21,895 bases of DNA from a virus: positions 1 through 21,895 of the IMG/VR virus record IMGVR_UViG_3300034082_001305. The stretch is one strand, 5' to 3'. Both the position numbers and the translations under genes were made by a program. Positions within the stretch are counted from its first letter, which is position 1, and every line of letters begins with the position of its first letter. Below, one piece after another: positions 1 to 6,895 of this stretch. The notes beneath the pieces were generated by a model that ran no database searches, was not told where the DNA came from, and saw nothing but the letters and a program-made list of their open reading frames with translations.

Positions 1-90
1 GATGGATAATATCCATCCATTCAGTCGGACCGCAAAATTTTTTAGAGACTATTTTTACACACATACCCCACACAAAAAGATTCAATATAA

Positions 91-122
91 TTTGGTAGAT
101 TAAATAAATTATCGTATCTTAG
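91..122 (+). promoter_or_regulatory. Bacteroidota-type promoter, P1
   Basis: TTTG at 91-94 is followed after 20 nt by TATCTTAG at 115-122, close to the Bacteroidota -33/-7 pattern TTTG...TAnnTTTG. Transcription would begin near 126-129, exactly where the 5' arm of the folded leader (127-137) starts. Seen: the two boxes and spacing. Inferred: activity. Confidence 0.55.
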
Positions 123-126
123 TTAT

Positions 127-220
127 AACGGGTTAGGACAGAATAAATACTATTCTCAAATGGTTGCTTGGTTACTCCCTTTATACTTACCCCTTCAAAA
201 TAGCGACCACCTAACCCGTT
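127..220 (+). ncRNA. Structured 5' leader RNA, three-way-junction-like
   Basis: A perfect 11-bp closing stem (127-137 AACGGGTTAGG with 210-220 CCTAACCCGTT) encloses two further helices: 140-145/151-156 (AGAATA/TATTCT, 5-nt loop) and 161-167/203-209 (TGGTTGC/GCGACCA, one wobble pair). The predicted start from P1 lies at the base of the outer stem, so the whole domain would form the first ~95 nt of the mRNA for the metalloprotease-like gene at 240. There is no poly-T tract after it, so it is not a simple terminator. It could be a cis-regulatory leader, a 5'-protecting structure or a separate small RNA. I do not recognise a known class. Confidence 0.55.
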
Positions 221-239
221 TATTTTAAAACTGACCGAA

Positions 240-605
240 ATGACAATAAAACAATTCAAAAGAAAGGATGCTCTAAGAGTTATGAATTGGTGCAAACGTA
301 ATGCTGGTCTGAATTATAGAAGACACACTTTGCCGGCATTAGAGTGGGCAACGATTGCAGAGGACGATAGTAGTGGTGATTATGATTTCGAAGATAATAT
401 AATTTCAGTTTATAAAAGCAATCATAAATCTGTAATTGATATCATTCATACTATTATACATGAATGGGCACACTACAAACAAAGTACAAAGAAATACTAC
501 GAATACGATGAAAAATTTGATTACCATGAAAATCCATTTGAGATTCAAGCCAATGAACTCGCGGATAAATTGAAATGGAAATGTAAACGAGATTTGTTTC
601 GTTAG
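240..605 (+). CDS. HExxH zinc metalloprotease-like protein
   Basis: This 121-residue protein carries the gluzincin motif HEWAH at residues 74-78 (His74 and His78 as zinc ligands, Glu75 as catalytic base), followed by a Phe-Glu-Ile-Gln-Ala-Asn segment at 100-105 whose Glu101 is placed like the third zinc ligand of ImmA/IrrE- or SprT-like minimal metalloproteases. There is no signal peptide or membrane segment, so it is probably a cytosolic single-domain enzyme. The length suits a minimal protease fold. It is the only gene directly behind the structured leader 127-220 and promoter P1, suggesting separately controlled early expression. ImmA-like proteases often cleave repressors, but no repressor gene is adjacent, so substrate and role remain unknown. 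Metal-site assignment is good; family is tentative. Confidence 0.75.
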   Translation: MTIKQFKRKDALRVMNWCKRNAGLNYRRHTLPALEWATIAEDDSSGDYDFEDNIISVYKSNHKSVIDIIHTIIHEWAHYKQSTKKYYEYDEKFDYHENPFEIQANELADKLKWKCKRDLFR

Positions 606-695
606 ATATTATTTAAAATAGCACCGCTTTGAAATGAAAATTATCTAATAAAATTGAATATATTTAGATTTTTTCTAATATGAAGGGGTGAAATA

Positions 696-751
696 CATAA
701 GTCATTGATTTTCAGTAGCATATGTAAGTGGTTCAGCGTCAATGACTTATG
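696..751. repeat. 13-bp perfect inverted repeat with 30-nt loop
   Basis: CATAAGTCATTGA at 696-708 is exactly complementary to TCAATGACTTATG at 739-751. The 30-nt intervening sequence contains the palindrome CATATG and two copies of TTCAG. It could be an RNA stem-loop (small RNA or leader) or a protein-binding site. No T-run follows it, so it is not an intrinsic terminator. Confidence 0.6.
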
Positions 752-824
752 CCGGTCCCACATATTTGGTGACGTAACTCGTTGATAGTCAATAAAGAAT
801 TTTTAAAATAGTACCTAAAACGTG

Positions 825-854
825 TTAAAAGTCCACGAAAAAGGGTTATCTTTA
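825..854 (+). promoter_or_regulatory. Candidate promoter for the 902 gene, P2
   Basis: TTA at 825-827 and TATCTTTA at 847-854 are 19 nt apart and match the local promoter form, with TTA instead of TTG. Transcription would start about 40 nt before ATG 902. Confidence 0.4.
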
Positions 855-901
855 TGTATTGAGTCGAAGGTTTGACTCCTCACATAACAAAAATTTTATA
901 T

Positions 902-1276
902 ATGAATAACAAAATGACAAATGAATTTACTGACAAAGCTTATAGTACTGCTCGTAACGAGAGACCTGTTTATGTTAATTTTTCTGCTACTAAAATGAGT
1001 AACGCGGTAAAACCTAATTCAATAGTAATGTTTAAGGATTTTATGGGTCGTATGCATAAGGTAGTATGTAGAAACAAACCCGAAATTTTAAAGGCGTGTG
1101 CGTTTTTTAGTATGTTGAAAAAAGAGTCTGCTCAAATTACTCGTATCATTTCTGACTACCCTATGAGCTACGGGCAGATTGATAAGAAATTTATACCATC
1201 GGTTAAACGTGAATTGAAGGCGATGGGATTAGGTAATAAGCAGGTCGAGAATATCCTTATAATGTACTGGGCTTAA
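902..1276 (+). CDS. Hypothetical small basic protein
   Basis: A 124-residue, basic protein that I do not recognise. The frame is open from a TTG at 872, but ATG 902 is preferred because it is preceded by an AT-rich leader and lies downstream of candidate promoter P2; ATG 914 is also possible. The middle (VNFSATKMSNAVKPNSIVMF) has alternating hydrophobic residues suggesting a small beta-rich N-terminal part, and the C-terminal half (about residues 70-124) reads as several short helices with many Lys and Met residues, including KRELKAMGLGNKQVEN. No catalytic motif, signal peptide or Cys cluster is visible. Coding status is supported by codon use, position in a co-directional run and clean junction with the next small gene. 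Function unknown. Confidence 0.65.
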   Translation: MNNKMTNEFTDKAYSTARNERPVYVNFSATKMSNAVKPNSIVMFKDFMGRMHKVVCRNKPEILKACAFFSMLKKESAQITRIISDYPMSYGQIDKKFIPSVKRELKAMGLGNKQVENILIMYWA

Positions 1277-1308
1277 TCAATTTTTTAATCAATCAATTTT
1301 TATCAACT

Positions 1309-1413
1309 ATGGGTCAATCAATTTCAATTTTAGAGTTTATCATTATCACCGCACTTTGTTTATTCGGGTCGGTATTAATCAAAACAATTATTCAAACAAT
1401 TAAAAGCAAGTAA
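1309..1413 (+). CDS. Small single-span membrane protein (34 aa)
   Basis: ATG 1309 to TAA 1411-1413 encodes 34 residues: a polar start (MGQSIS), one hydrophobic segment of about 20 residues (from Ile5 to about Ile25, including FIIITALCLFGSVLI) and a basic tail ending IKSK. This is the profile of a single-pass membrane miniprotein with its positive end inside. It sits between two genes of the same strand and its stop is one nucleotide from the ATG at 1415. Such proteins in phages include holin-like, lysis-regulatory and exclusion peptides, but nothing here distinguishes these. Coding status rests on the hydrophobic profile and tight packing. Confidence 0.5.
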   Translation: MGQSISILEFIIITALCLFGSVLIKTIIQTIKSK

Positions 1414-1414
1414 T

Positions 1415-1744
1415 ATGGTTAAGACAAGAAAGGATAGCAAGCACTTAATATACGAAATAGAAAACACTATCACTGGTGCGTGTTATATAGGTGTTACTAG
1501 TTTATCACAATTTTATCATACTAAGTCGGTCCGATATGCAGCTAATCGTAGATTTCAAAAACATATGAGTAAAGCTAGGACCGGTGAATGTACTTGGTTA
1601 TTACATAAGGACATGCGTAAGTATGGTGCTGATGTTTACAATGTATGGATACTGGATGTAGTCAAAGGTAAGAAACTAGCACATACAATAGAGACTGAGT
1701 TCTTACAACAAAAATCTTATAAATTAAATTCAACACATAAATAA
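1415..1744 (+). CDS. GIY-YIG domain endonuclease-like protein
   Basis: The 109-residue protein has the layout of a minimal GIY-YIG nuclease: LIYEI at 11-15 stands for the GIY strand, CYIGVTS at 23-29 for the YIG strand, Arg46 in RFQKH is the usual catalytic arginine position, and an acidic residue in IETEF (Glu93 or Glu95) matches the metal-binding glutamate near the end of the domain. No DNA-binding C-terminal domain follows, so it is a stand-alone module, as found in free-standing phage homing endonucleases and in small nucleases that degrade or edit DNA. No intron or split gene is visible next to it. It follows a 34-aa membrane protein and precedes a 59-aa ORF with 5-nt spacing, so it is probably co-transcribed. 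The domain call is good; the biological role is open. Confidence 0.78.
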   Translation: MVKTRKDSKHLIYEIENTITGACYIGVTSLSQFYHTKSVRYAANRRFQKHMSKARTGECTWLLHKDMRKYGADVYNVWILDVVKGKKLAHTIETEFLQQKSYKLNSTHK

Positions 1745-1749
1745 TCAAC

Positions 1750-1929
1750 ATGAAAAGAAGCGACATCACAATTACAATGAGTAAGAAGCAATTGAAAATG
1801 GTAGTATTAACAATGGGTATAGCATTAGAATCAGATTGTAAAGCAATGAACAATTTGAGCAATGAGCAATTGGATAAGCTATTAAACTTATACACTGCAT
1901 TACAAACAATGAGTAAAACTATAAAATAA
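1750..1929 (+). CDS. Hypothetical small protein (59 aa)
   Basis: ATG 1750 to TAA 1927-1929 encodes 59 residues that I do not recognise. It opens MKRSDITITMSKKQLKMVVL, has a hydrophobic stretch around residues 17-26, and then a helical segment rich in Leu, Asn and Gln (NNLSNEQLDKLLNLYTALQT), suggesting a two-helix mini-domain. It starts 5 nt after the GIY-YIG gene and ends 6 nt before the next ATG, with an A-rich leader (AATCAAC). The compact placement and codon use fit a real phage gene. A Met at residue 10 is an alternative start. Confidence 0.55.
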   Translation: MKRSDITITMSKKQLKMVVLTMGIALESDCKAMNNLSNEQLDKLLNLYTALQTMSKTIK

Positions 1930-1935
1930 TAACAT

Positions 1936-2226
1936 ATGAGTAAAAGAGAACTAACAAACGAACAAAATGCAATAAGCCAATTGTATTCAGTATTAGTAGC
2001 AATAGTACATAGTGACAGGACACCTAAACATACCGCCGAAGCTACGATACAAACACTTGAAAAATTATTCAATGATGAAAATGGTCCCTTTCAATCGACT
2101 CCCGAAATGATGGGTATGACTATGGCAATGGGTGAGGCAATGAATGATGTAGTAAAGCAACGTAACAAAAAAATAGAGCGGGTAGCTGAAGGCAATAACA
2201 TATTAACACAATACGGACTTAACTAA
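1936..2226 (+). CDS. Hypothetical helical protein (96 aa)
   Basis: An unrecognised 96-residue protein with no Cys and no membrane segment. Residues 1-45 look like two amphipathic helices (NEQNAISQLYSVLVAIVHS, then HTAEATIQTLEKLFND). A Met-rich stretch follows at about 55-70 (PEMMGMTMAMGEAMND, seven Met in 16 residues), then a basic/acidic helix to the end. The Met-rich part could mediate hydrophobic packing or metal contact, but that is only a guess. It is spaced 6 nt after the 59-aa gene and preceded by an AT-rich leader; the gene after it starts 56 nt later. Function unknown. Confidence 0.6.
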   Translation: MSKRELTNEQNAISQLYSVLVAIVHSDRTPKHTAEATIQTLEKLFNDENGPFQSTPEMMGMTMAMGEAMNDVVKQRNKKIERVAEGNNILTQYGLN

Positions 2227-2282
2227 TAGGACCGGTAACAAAAATAAATTCTTTAAAACAATAACATATAAACAATAACATT

Positions 2283-2738
2283 ATGAGTAAGAAAGTAACA
2301 ATGAAAGCAAAGAAAGTAACTAAGTCAGTAACAAAGAAAGCAACACCTAAAAAGAAGGTAGTAGCAAAGAAAGTAGTAGCTAAGAAGGTAGTAAAGAAAG
2401 CAGTACCTAAGAAAAAAGTTGTAGCTAAAAAAGTAGTAGCTAAGAAACAAACAAAGGCGGTAGCTAAAAAACAAATAGCTAAGAAACTAACAAAGAGAGA
2501 GACAATAAGACAAAAGTACGAAAAACTATATAAGATAGTAAGTAACTACTCAGAAAACTTAATGCAAGACGTATATAGTGTAGTATATAAGAGTAGAACA
2601 CTAAAGAGATTTGTAAACGAGAATCTAGCCAATAGGTACATAGGACAAGAGATTTTACTAAGAACTAACGAACACGCTATAACAACTGCTAAAAAGAGCA
2701 GAGCAGTAGCTAAGGAAATAGAAGCAGAGTTTGAATAG
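2283..2738 (+). CDS. Lys-rich histone H1-like DNA-binding protein
   Basis: The 151-residue protein is bipartite. Residues 1-~78 consist almost only of Lys, Val, Ala, Thr and Pro in a degenerate repeat KK-V-V-A-KK, including two near-identical copies of PKKKVVAKKVVAKK (about residues 22-35 and 42-55). Residues ~79-151 form a mixed helical domain (QKYEKLYKIVSNYSENLMQD and onward). This matches the known design of bacterial and phage histone H1-like/HctB-like proteins: a disordered polycationic arm that coats DNA or RNA, attached to a small folded part. It would act on the phage or host chromosome in the cytoplasm. The repeat is also visible in the DNA and could expand or contract by slippage. 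It is the last gene before the terminator at 2773-2800. Confidence 0.7.
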   Translation: MSKKVTMKAKKVTKSVTKKATPKKKVVAKKVVAKKVVKKAVPKKKVVAKKVVAKKQTKAVAKKQIAKKLTKRETIRQKYEKLYKIVSNYSENLMQDVYSVVYKSRTLKRFVNENLANRYIGQEILLRTNEHAITTAKKSRAVAKEIEAEFE

Positions 2739-2772
2739 AAATTTTATTGGTTAGTTTTTCATAGTGTAAGGG

Positions 2773-2800
2773 CCGGGTAGAGAAATCTATCCGGTTTTTT
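2773..2800 (+). terminator. Intrinsic terminator
   Basis: CCGGGTAG at 2773-2780 pairs with CTATCCGG at 2787-2794 (8 bp, one G-T wobble) around a 6-nt loop, followed by six T at 2795-2800. It lies 35 nt after the histone-like gene and closes the first gene block. Confidence 0.85.
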
Positions 2801-2811
2801 CATGCCCAAAA

Positions 2812-2840
2812 TTTTGATGTCACAAAATGTGATATCAAAA
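2812..2840. repeat. 13-bp inverted repeat, AT-rich hairpin
   Basis: TTTTGATGTCACA (2812-2824) and TGTGATATCAAAA (2828-2840) are complementary except for one G-T pair, with a 3-nt loop. It sits 11 nt after the terminator T-run. It may be an operator-like palindrome or a second hairpin at the mRNA end; there is no T-run after it on the + strand. Confidence 0.55.
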
Positions 2841-2884
2841 ATACGACTTCTCCATTTCTTGTAATGCGACAAATTAAATTTTTT

Positions 2885-2970
2885 TTATATGTGAGCCTAG
2901 TACACAAATATTGTAAGGTTAAAATTTTCACGTATAGGAAAATCATATACTTATATGTGTAGTACACAAA
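2885..2970 (+). repeat. Split direct repeat upstream of the 2985 gene
   Basis: TTATATGTG followed by TAGTACACAAA occurs twice: 2885-2893 plus 2898-2908 (separated by 4 extra bases, AGCC), and 2951-2970 (contiguous). The copies are 66 bp apart by their left part and 62 bp by their right part, and flank the start region of the next gene. It may be a regulatory repeat or the trace of a short duplication. Confidence 0.5.
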
Positions 2971-2984
2971 CTAAATATGTTACA

Positions 2985-4241
2985 ATGAAGAAAATAAATT
3001 TCTATCAACGGCAGGATAATGGGTTACTTTTCACATACGCAGAATTGGATGAAATCAAAGACCTTACCAAAAATTTTATGGAACAAAAATGTGAGTGGGG
3101 TGGATATACCATTGAGCACGTTGTAGGTAAACCTATACCTGATACGGATTTATGTAGTGACACAATTCATATTATAAAGATAGGAATGTTTGCAGAGGAT
3201 TATCAACCATTATGTGATTTAGTAAACAAATATATCAATACGGACGTAAAAATTATAATCATTGGGGGTAATTTAGAACAAAACATATTTAGTATTAGAG
3301 GTGAGATTGAGGATATAATGTTTGATAAAATTTCTAAATGTAATAATATAAAGGTTATACATAACGCACCATTGATTAATACAGAGACGGCAGTGTTTGA
3401 ACCTAAAATATATTTCTACGATTATATTAATTTACAAAAAGAAATGAGTGGGGATGGTATTACTAATTTCTATTATAACAAAGATGTATTCAGTAGATTA
3501 AAAAAAGATAAACGAATTGGGTTTCATATGGGTACAATCGGTAATGGTATCGGTGAAAGGTATAGACTGGTTAAACTATTTGTTACTACGGATTATATAT
3601 CACATCCTAAAATGTTTTTAACTATTAACTATAAACATCAGTTCGTACATCATAATAGATTATTAAGTGAAACTAATTATCCATTAGAAAAGTATATGGA
3701 GCATGATTCTTACTTTATAGAACGAAGTAGTACACTAAGGTACAATCCAAACAAAAACGCAGAGCATGGGTATCACCCACCAAATTATTTCTTAGGGTTA
3801 GCTAAACTATTTATCAATTCAGATATCGATATAGTATATGAAACTAATACCAAAGAAACATCAAAGGCACATAGAAAACCTACTGAAAAAATATTAAAGA
3901 ATATTTTATTAGGTAAACCTTTTATTAATACTGATCCTGTTATGTATCATTTAGTAAAAGAGTATGGGTTTAAACAATATGATTGCTTATTAGGACCGGA
4001 GTTATTACAAATGTATAATGCTAGTTATTTCAATAAAGATACTTACATAGAGGTAGGTAACACAATGTGGTTAGATTTATTGTTTGAGAGAATCCAACAA
4101 TTGTTAGATATGGATGAAATGGAATATAACGATTTGATAAATGAGGCAAACCTTATCGCTAAAGAAAATATTAAACACTTCGAAGATGTATATTATAACA
4201 CCTCAATATTTGGTAGGATAAAAGAATTAGGATGGATATAA
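2985..4241 (+). CDS. Glycosyltransferase-like protein, paralog A
   Basis: A 418-residue protein starting at ATG 2985 in this model. The frame is open from ATG 2955, but that ATG is inside the repeat 2951-2970, while 2985 begins MKKINFYQ after an A-rich leader. The C-terminal third contains VYETNTKET...KPTEKILKNILLGKPFINTDP, followed by an aromatic/hydrophobic helix region. This matches the pattern E/K-K-x-x-K-x-x-x-x-G-x-P-F-I/V shared with the proteins at 4232 and 13377 and resembles the donor-binding segment of GT-B glycosyltransferases of the GT10/exostosin-like kind (ITEK...GxPxV). The N-terminal 100 residues include beta-alpha alternation (HIIKIGMFAEDYQPL, KIIIIGGN), consistent with a Rossmann-like half. 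There is no signal peptide. It overlaps the next gene by 10 nt, so the paralogs are translationally coupled. The glycosyltransferase call is inferred from motif resemblance; substrate unknown. Confidence 0.55.
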   Translation: MKKINFYQRQDNGLLFTYAELDEIKDLTKNFMEQKCEWGGYTIEHVVGKPIPDTDLCSDTIHIIKIGMFAEDYQPLCDLVNKYINTDVKIIIIGGNLEQNIFSIRGEIEDIMFDKISKCNNIKVIHNAPLINTETAVFEPKIYFYDYINLQKEMSGDGITNFYYNKDVFSRLKKDKRIGFHMGTIGNGIGERYRLVKLFVTTDYISHPKMFLTINYKHQFVHHNRLLSETNYPLEKYMEHDSYFIERSSTLRYNPNKNAEHGYHPPNYFLGLAKLFINSDIDIVYETNTKETSKAHRKPTEKILKNILLGKPFINTDPVMYHLVKEYGFKQYDCLLGPELLQMYNASYFNKDTYIEVGNTMWLDLLFERIQQLLDMDEMEYNDLINEANLIAKENIKHFEDVYYNTSIFGRIKELGWI

Positions 4242-5425
4242 ATGTAAACTTCATTGCGGATTGGCAATCAATAGAACCCTATTTTTGGACAAAGGATGAG
4301 ATAAAAAATATATCCCGTCTCTGGTCCTCTAACCATACTACCCGTAATTTTAGATTAGATGGGTATAACTTCTTATGGGAATATAATAATCTAACACATA
4401 TCACTACAAGCACATTTAGACCGGGTTGGGTTAATGTATTACTCATATCTATCGGTGTAATGGAATCGGATTACCTTCCTCTATTAGATAGGTTAGAGGG
4501 TTTAGATGAAACTACAAAGGTCCTAATTGTTGTAGCAAAACATACCGAAGATTATTTTATGTTGAATGAAACAAGAACATCAACTACTTTATTAGAACGA
4601 ATAGAGAAAATGAAGGGTGTAAAGATAATTTGGGATATACCCCTAATCAAATACAATAATTTTATCTTTTCTAATAAGGTAGCATTACAAAGCTATTATA
4701 ACAATGGCCAATTTCCGGGTGAGATATTTTTCTATGGTAGTGAGGTATTTAAACATCATCCTAAAAAGCATAGAGTAGGTCTACATATTAATAAGTTGAC
4801 GGATAGGGTAAGGATAGGATTAGCAAAACACTTTCTCCAAAATGATAAGGTAGAATTAAAGTTTACAACGAATACTATACCTACATATAATAAAGTACAC
4901 TTGCCGTTATTAAACTACACTTCTCCCCATTTTAATCCTCAGTTAGCTAATCCTAATCAAAACAATGGAGTGAATGGAAACACATATACACATCAATTTT
5001 TAGAACATACTATACACTCTCAGATGGAAGTAGTGTATGAAACATTCCCTATTATATCTCCCCATTTACATCTTATTAAGTTCAATGAGAAAACTATTAA
5101 GCTATTATACTTAGGTAAACCCTTTATACATACTGACCCTCTAGCACATAAGTTAATGGAAAGCAATTTACTTACTCCCTATCGTTCTCTATATACGGAT
5201 GAGTTATGGGATATATACTTTAATTGGGATATTTCAAAACGGATTGAACAATACGATAGTAGTTGGATTCCCGCTTTAATCCGTAATATAGAGTGGCTAA
5301 GGGATATGAGTGATAGTGAGTGGAAAGAACGTATTGAGGTTGCTATGGGTATCGCGGATGAGAATAGAGAGTATTGTAATGGGCTTATATTTGATACACA
5401 CTTACGAGAACACTTAAAGTTTTAG
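4232..5425 (+). CDS. Glycosyltransferase-like protein, paralog B
   Basis: A 397-residue protein, paralogous to its upstream neighbour. Shared landmarks in order are an N-terminal segment with a W/F-rich start (IEPYFWTKDEI), a Rossmann-like strand pair (NVLLISIGVMESDYLPLLDRL, then KVLIVVAKHTEDYF), an IIWDIPLI strand where A has VIHNAPLI, and the C-terminal block VVYETFPI...NEKTIKLLYLGKPFIHTDP. Identity between the two is low outside these blocks, so the duplication is old or they were gathered as separate members of one family. The likely role is sugar transfer to DNA, a virion protein or host surface glycan, inferred only from the GT-B-like motif. ATG 4232 overlaps gene A by 10 nt. A possible promoter at 5436-5466 starts the next unit, so this is probably the end of a two-gene operon. 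Confidence 0.55.
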   Translation: MDINVNFIADWQSIEPYFWTKDEIKNISRLWSSNHTTRNFRLDGYNFLWEYNNLTHITTSTFRPGWVNVLLISIGVMESDYLPLLDRLEGLDETTKVLIVVAKHTEDYFMLNETRTSTTLLERIEKMKGVKIIWDIPLIKYNNFIFSNKVALQSYYNNGQFPGEIFFYGSEVFKHHPKKHRVGLHINKLTDRVRIGLAKHFLQNDKVELKFTTNTIPTYNKVHLPLLNYTSPHFNPQLANPNQNNGVNGNTYTHQFLEHTIHSQMEVVYETFPIISPHLHLIKFNEKTIKLLYLGKPFIHTDPLAHKLMESNLLTPYRSLYTDELWDIYFNWDISKRIEQYDSSWIPALIRNIEWLRDMSDSEWKERIEVAMGIADENREYCNGLIFDTHLREHLKF

Positions 5426-5435
5426 AGTATTTTAT

Positions 5436-5466
5436 TTTTTTATTCCATTTCTTTTCACTATCTTTA
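5436..5466 (+). promoter_or_regulatory. Weak candidate promoter, P3
   Basis: TATCTTTA at 5459-5466 matches the -7 box used elsewhere in the window; the -33 side is only a T-rich tract near 5436-5440. Transcription would start about 17 nt before ATG 5488. Confidence 0.35.
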
Positions 5467-5487
5467 TAGTAACATAAAAATACTATA

Positions 5488-6549
5488 ATGATATATTCTA
5501 ACACACCCAACCCACCCGCTAAGTTTACCGCTTCTATGTATGGTAAAACTGTAACTATTGAATTAGACCACTCCGATTTTGATTTAAGTGAATTAATGGA
5601 AATTTTTAAAGGTCTCACCATTGCTTCCGGCTTTGAAATGAGTTCTTGGAATGATGTAATCAAACAACTTTCCGCCGATATTCACGACAACGAAAGAGAA
5701 GACCTAAAAGAAAAATTAGAGGAATGGAAGTTTGATGATGAGGATACATATACGGACCTTCGTCATAGTACCCCTAAAGATAGATTAGATGAATGGAAAG
5801 CTAAAAATGGTTTTGGTAGTTGGACCGCCGATAGTGAAGGACACGAATTTAAAGAATGGGGTGATGAAGATGATGAAATGATAGATGAAAATGATAAAGA
5901 AGATTACGAAGGTCAATTTAAAGATTGGGAAAGTGAAACACCAATAGAAGAAGAACGTAATATAGATGCCGTTGAAGAAATGAGAAAGTATGCCGAAGAC
6001 GAAATGGAAAGGGAAGCGGAACGAAGAATGGATATCATTGGTCAAAATGGTAACGAAGGTACACACTACACTTACGATTGGGATGATAACATTAAAGGAT
6101 ATGATTATGAATCGAATACAATCCTTAATAGTATCAATGATTCCATTGCACTTATCAAAGACCGAATGGTAGATATTGATTTAAAAATGGATAACATCGA
6201 TGAGCAATTAGGTATCTTAAACGCCGATGTAGCAAATATAGAATTCAATATCGAAAATCCAATCAAAGAAAAGTTAATCAAAGCGGTAGCGAGATATAAT
6301 GAAGAAGTAAAAGAGAAACACCAACCCGTTAAGTTTGCTAATGATGTAGTAGATATGGAAAGTGGTGAGGTATCTAATGATGGTGGATTTGATGGTAAAG
6401 CAATTTTTGCACCATATGCAAAGAAACCAAACCAAAAGGTAACCGAAAAGGTAATGGGTAAATGGCAAATTGATAATAAAACTAAAGAGGTAGTTAAGTT
6501 AGATAAAACAAAAGTGCGTAAAGGAAAGATTAAAGACCTAAAGAAATAA
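5488..6549 (+). CDS. Acidic coiled-coil protein with Trp repeats
   Basis: A 353-residue protein not matched to a named family. Residues ~1-55 form a small folded part (ASMYGKTVTIELDHSDFDLSEL). Residues ~70-175 are very acidic with a recurring (L/F)-x-(E/D)-W unit: LEEWKFDDED, LDEWKAKNGFGSW, FKEWGDEDDE and FKDWESETP. Residues ~210-270 show heptad-like spacing of Ile/Leu/Met (IKDRMVDIDLKMDNIDEQLG) typical of a coiled coil, and the last ~50 residues are strongly basic (KTKVRKGKIKDLKK). Such acid-coil-base architecture is seen in phage scaffolding or prohead-core proteins and in DNA-mimic or bridging proteins; which applies here cannot be decided. No Cys, no signal peptide. It may head the unit running to 8442. 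Confidence 0.6.
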   Translation: MIYSNTPNPPAKFTASMYGKTVTIELDHSDFDLSELMEIFKGLTIASGFEMSSWNDVIKQLSADIHDNEREDLKEKLEEWKFDDEDTYTDLRHSTPKDRLDEWKAKNGFGSWTADSEGHEFKEWGDEDDEMIDENDKEDYEGQFKDWESETPIEEERNIDAVEEMRKYAEDEMEREAERRMDIIGQNGNEGTHYTYDWDDNIKGYDYESNTILNSINDSIALIKDRMVDIDLKMDNIDEQLGILNADVANIEFNIENPIKEKLIKAVARYNEEVKEKHQPVKFANDVVDMESGEVSNDGGFDGKAIFAPYAKKPNQKVTEKVMGKWQIDNKTKEVVKLDKTKVRKGKIKDLKK

Positions 6550-6620
6550 TATATACAAATACGATTTACGAAAAAAGCTAAAAACGACTACTCTCACCCC
6601 CAACCCCCTCTCTCAATCCT

Positions 6621-6893
6621 ATGTTCGGAAATTCAATACCAATCCCGCCACCAATGAGTGTGAATCCAAATATCGTCCATAAACCTAAACCAATATTCGT
6701 AATGAGGTTTAGAGCTTCAATGGATGATGCTGAATTTGGATATGTTAAAGATGTAATATACAAATCGGATATGAATAATGAATATCATATCATTTGTTTA
6801 AGAAACGATAAGGATAAGGATGAATTTGAAATGTATAACGCAGATAAGATAGAAAGACAAGAATTTAATACAATCATTAATAAAATAAAATAA
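6621..6893 (+). CDS. Hypothetical small protein (90 aa)
   Basis: An unrecognised 90-residue protein. It begins with a proline-rich, flexible segment (MFGNSIPIPPPMSVNPNI) and continues as a compact acidic domain with alternating strands (IFVMRFRASMDDAEFGYVKDVIY; EYHIICLRNDKDKDEFEMYN) and a final helix. ATG 6621 is preceded by an unusual C-rich tract (6588-6620) and no purine-rich ribosome site, which is different from every neighbour; ATG 6654 or 6702 (after the Pro-rich part) are alternatives. The stop is 3 nt from the next ATG. Function unknown. Confidence 0.6.
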   Translation: MFGNSIPIPPPMSVNPNIVHKPKPIFVMRFRASMDDAEFGYVKDVIYKSDMNNEYHIICLRNDKDKDEFEMYNADKIERQEFNTIINKIK

Positions 6894-6895
6894 AA

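Larger units (their letters stand above)
606..901. other. Non-coding gap with long-armed inverted repeat
   Basis: No convincing ORF is seen in these 296 nt. The gap holds a perfect 13-bp inverted repeat (696-708 and 739-751), a weak promoter-like pair (TTG 654-656, TAATATGA 676-683) and a better promoter near 825-854 that serves the next gene. I tested it by eye for a tRNA cloverleaf and found none. Confidence 0.5.

Noticed and set aside
1-17. GATGGAT-AAT-ATCCATC hairpin at the window edge
   Set aside because: The left side is cut by the window and no T-run follows closely, so a terminator cannot be claimed.
860-900. Short GAGTC/GACTC pairing with a GGTTTGACTCC string that looks like a tRNA T-arm
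   Set aside because: No acceptor stem, D-arm or anticodon arm fits upstream. No tRNA was found anywhere in the window.
1662-2072. Long open frame on the minus strand, with many hydrophobic residues
   Set aside because: It lies opposite three co-directional small genes and its Leu/Ile/Val-rich composition is what the complement of Asn/Lys/Thr-rich AT-rich coding DNA gives.
2341-2480. Tandem AAGAAAGTAGTAGC-like units that could suggest a repeat array or CRISPR
   Set aside because: They are in frame and encode the KKVVA repeat of the Lys-rich protein; there are no spacers.
2911-2940. TTG-N19-TATAGGAA before the 2985 gene as a promoter
   Set aside because: The second box lacks TTT(G/A), so the match is weak; I leave it unannotated.
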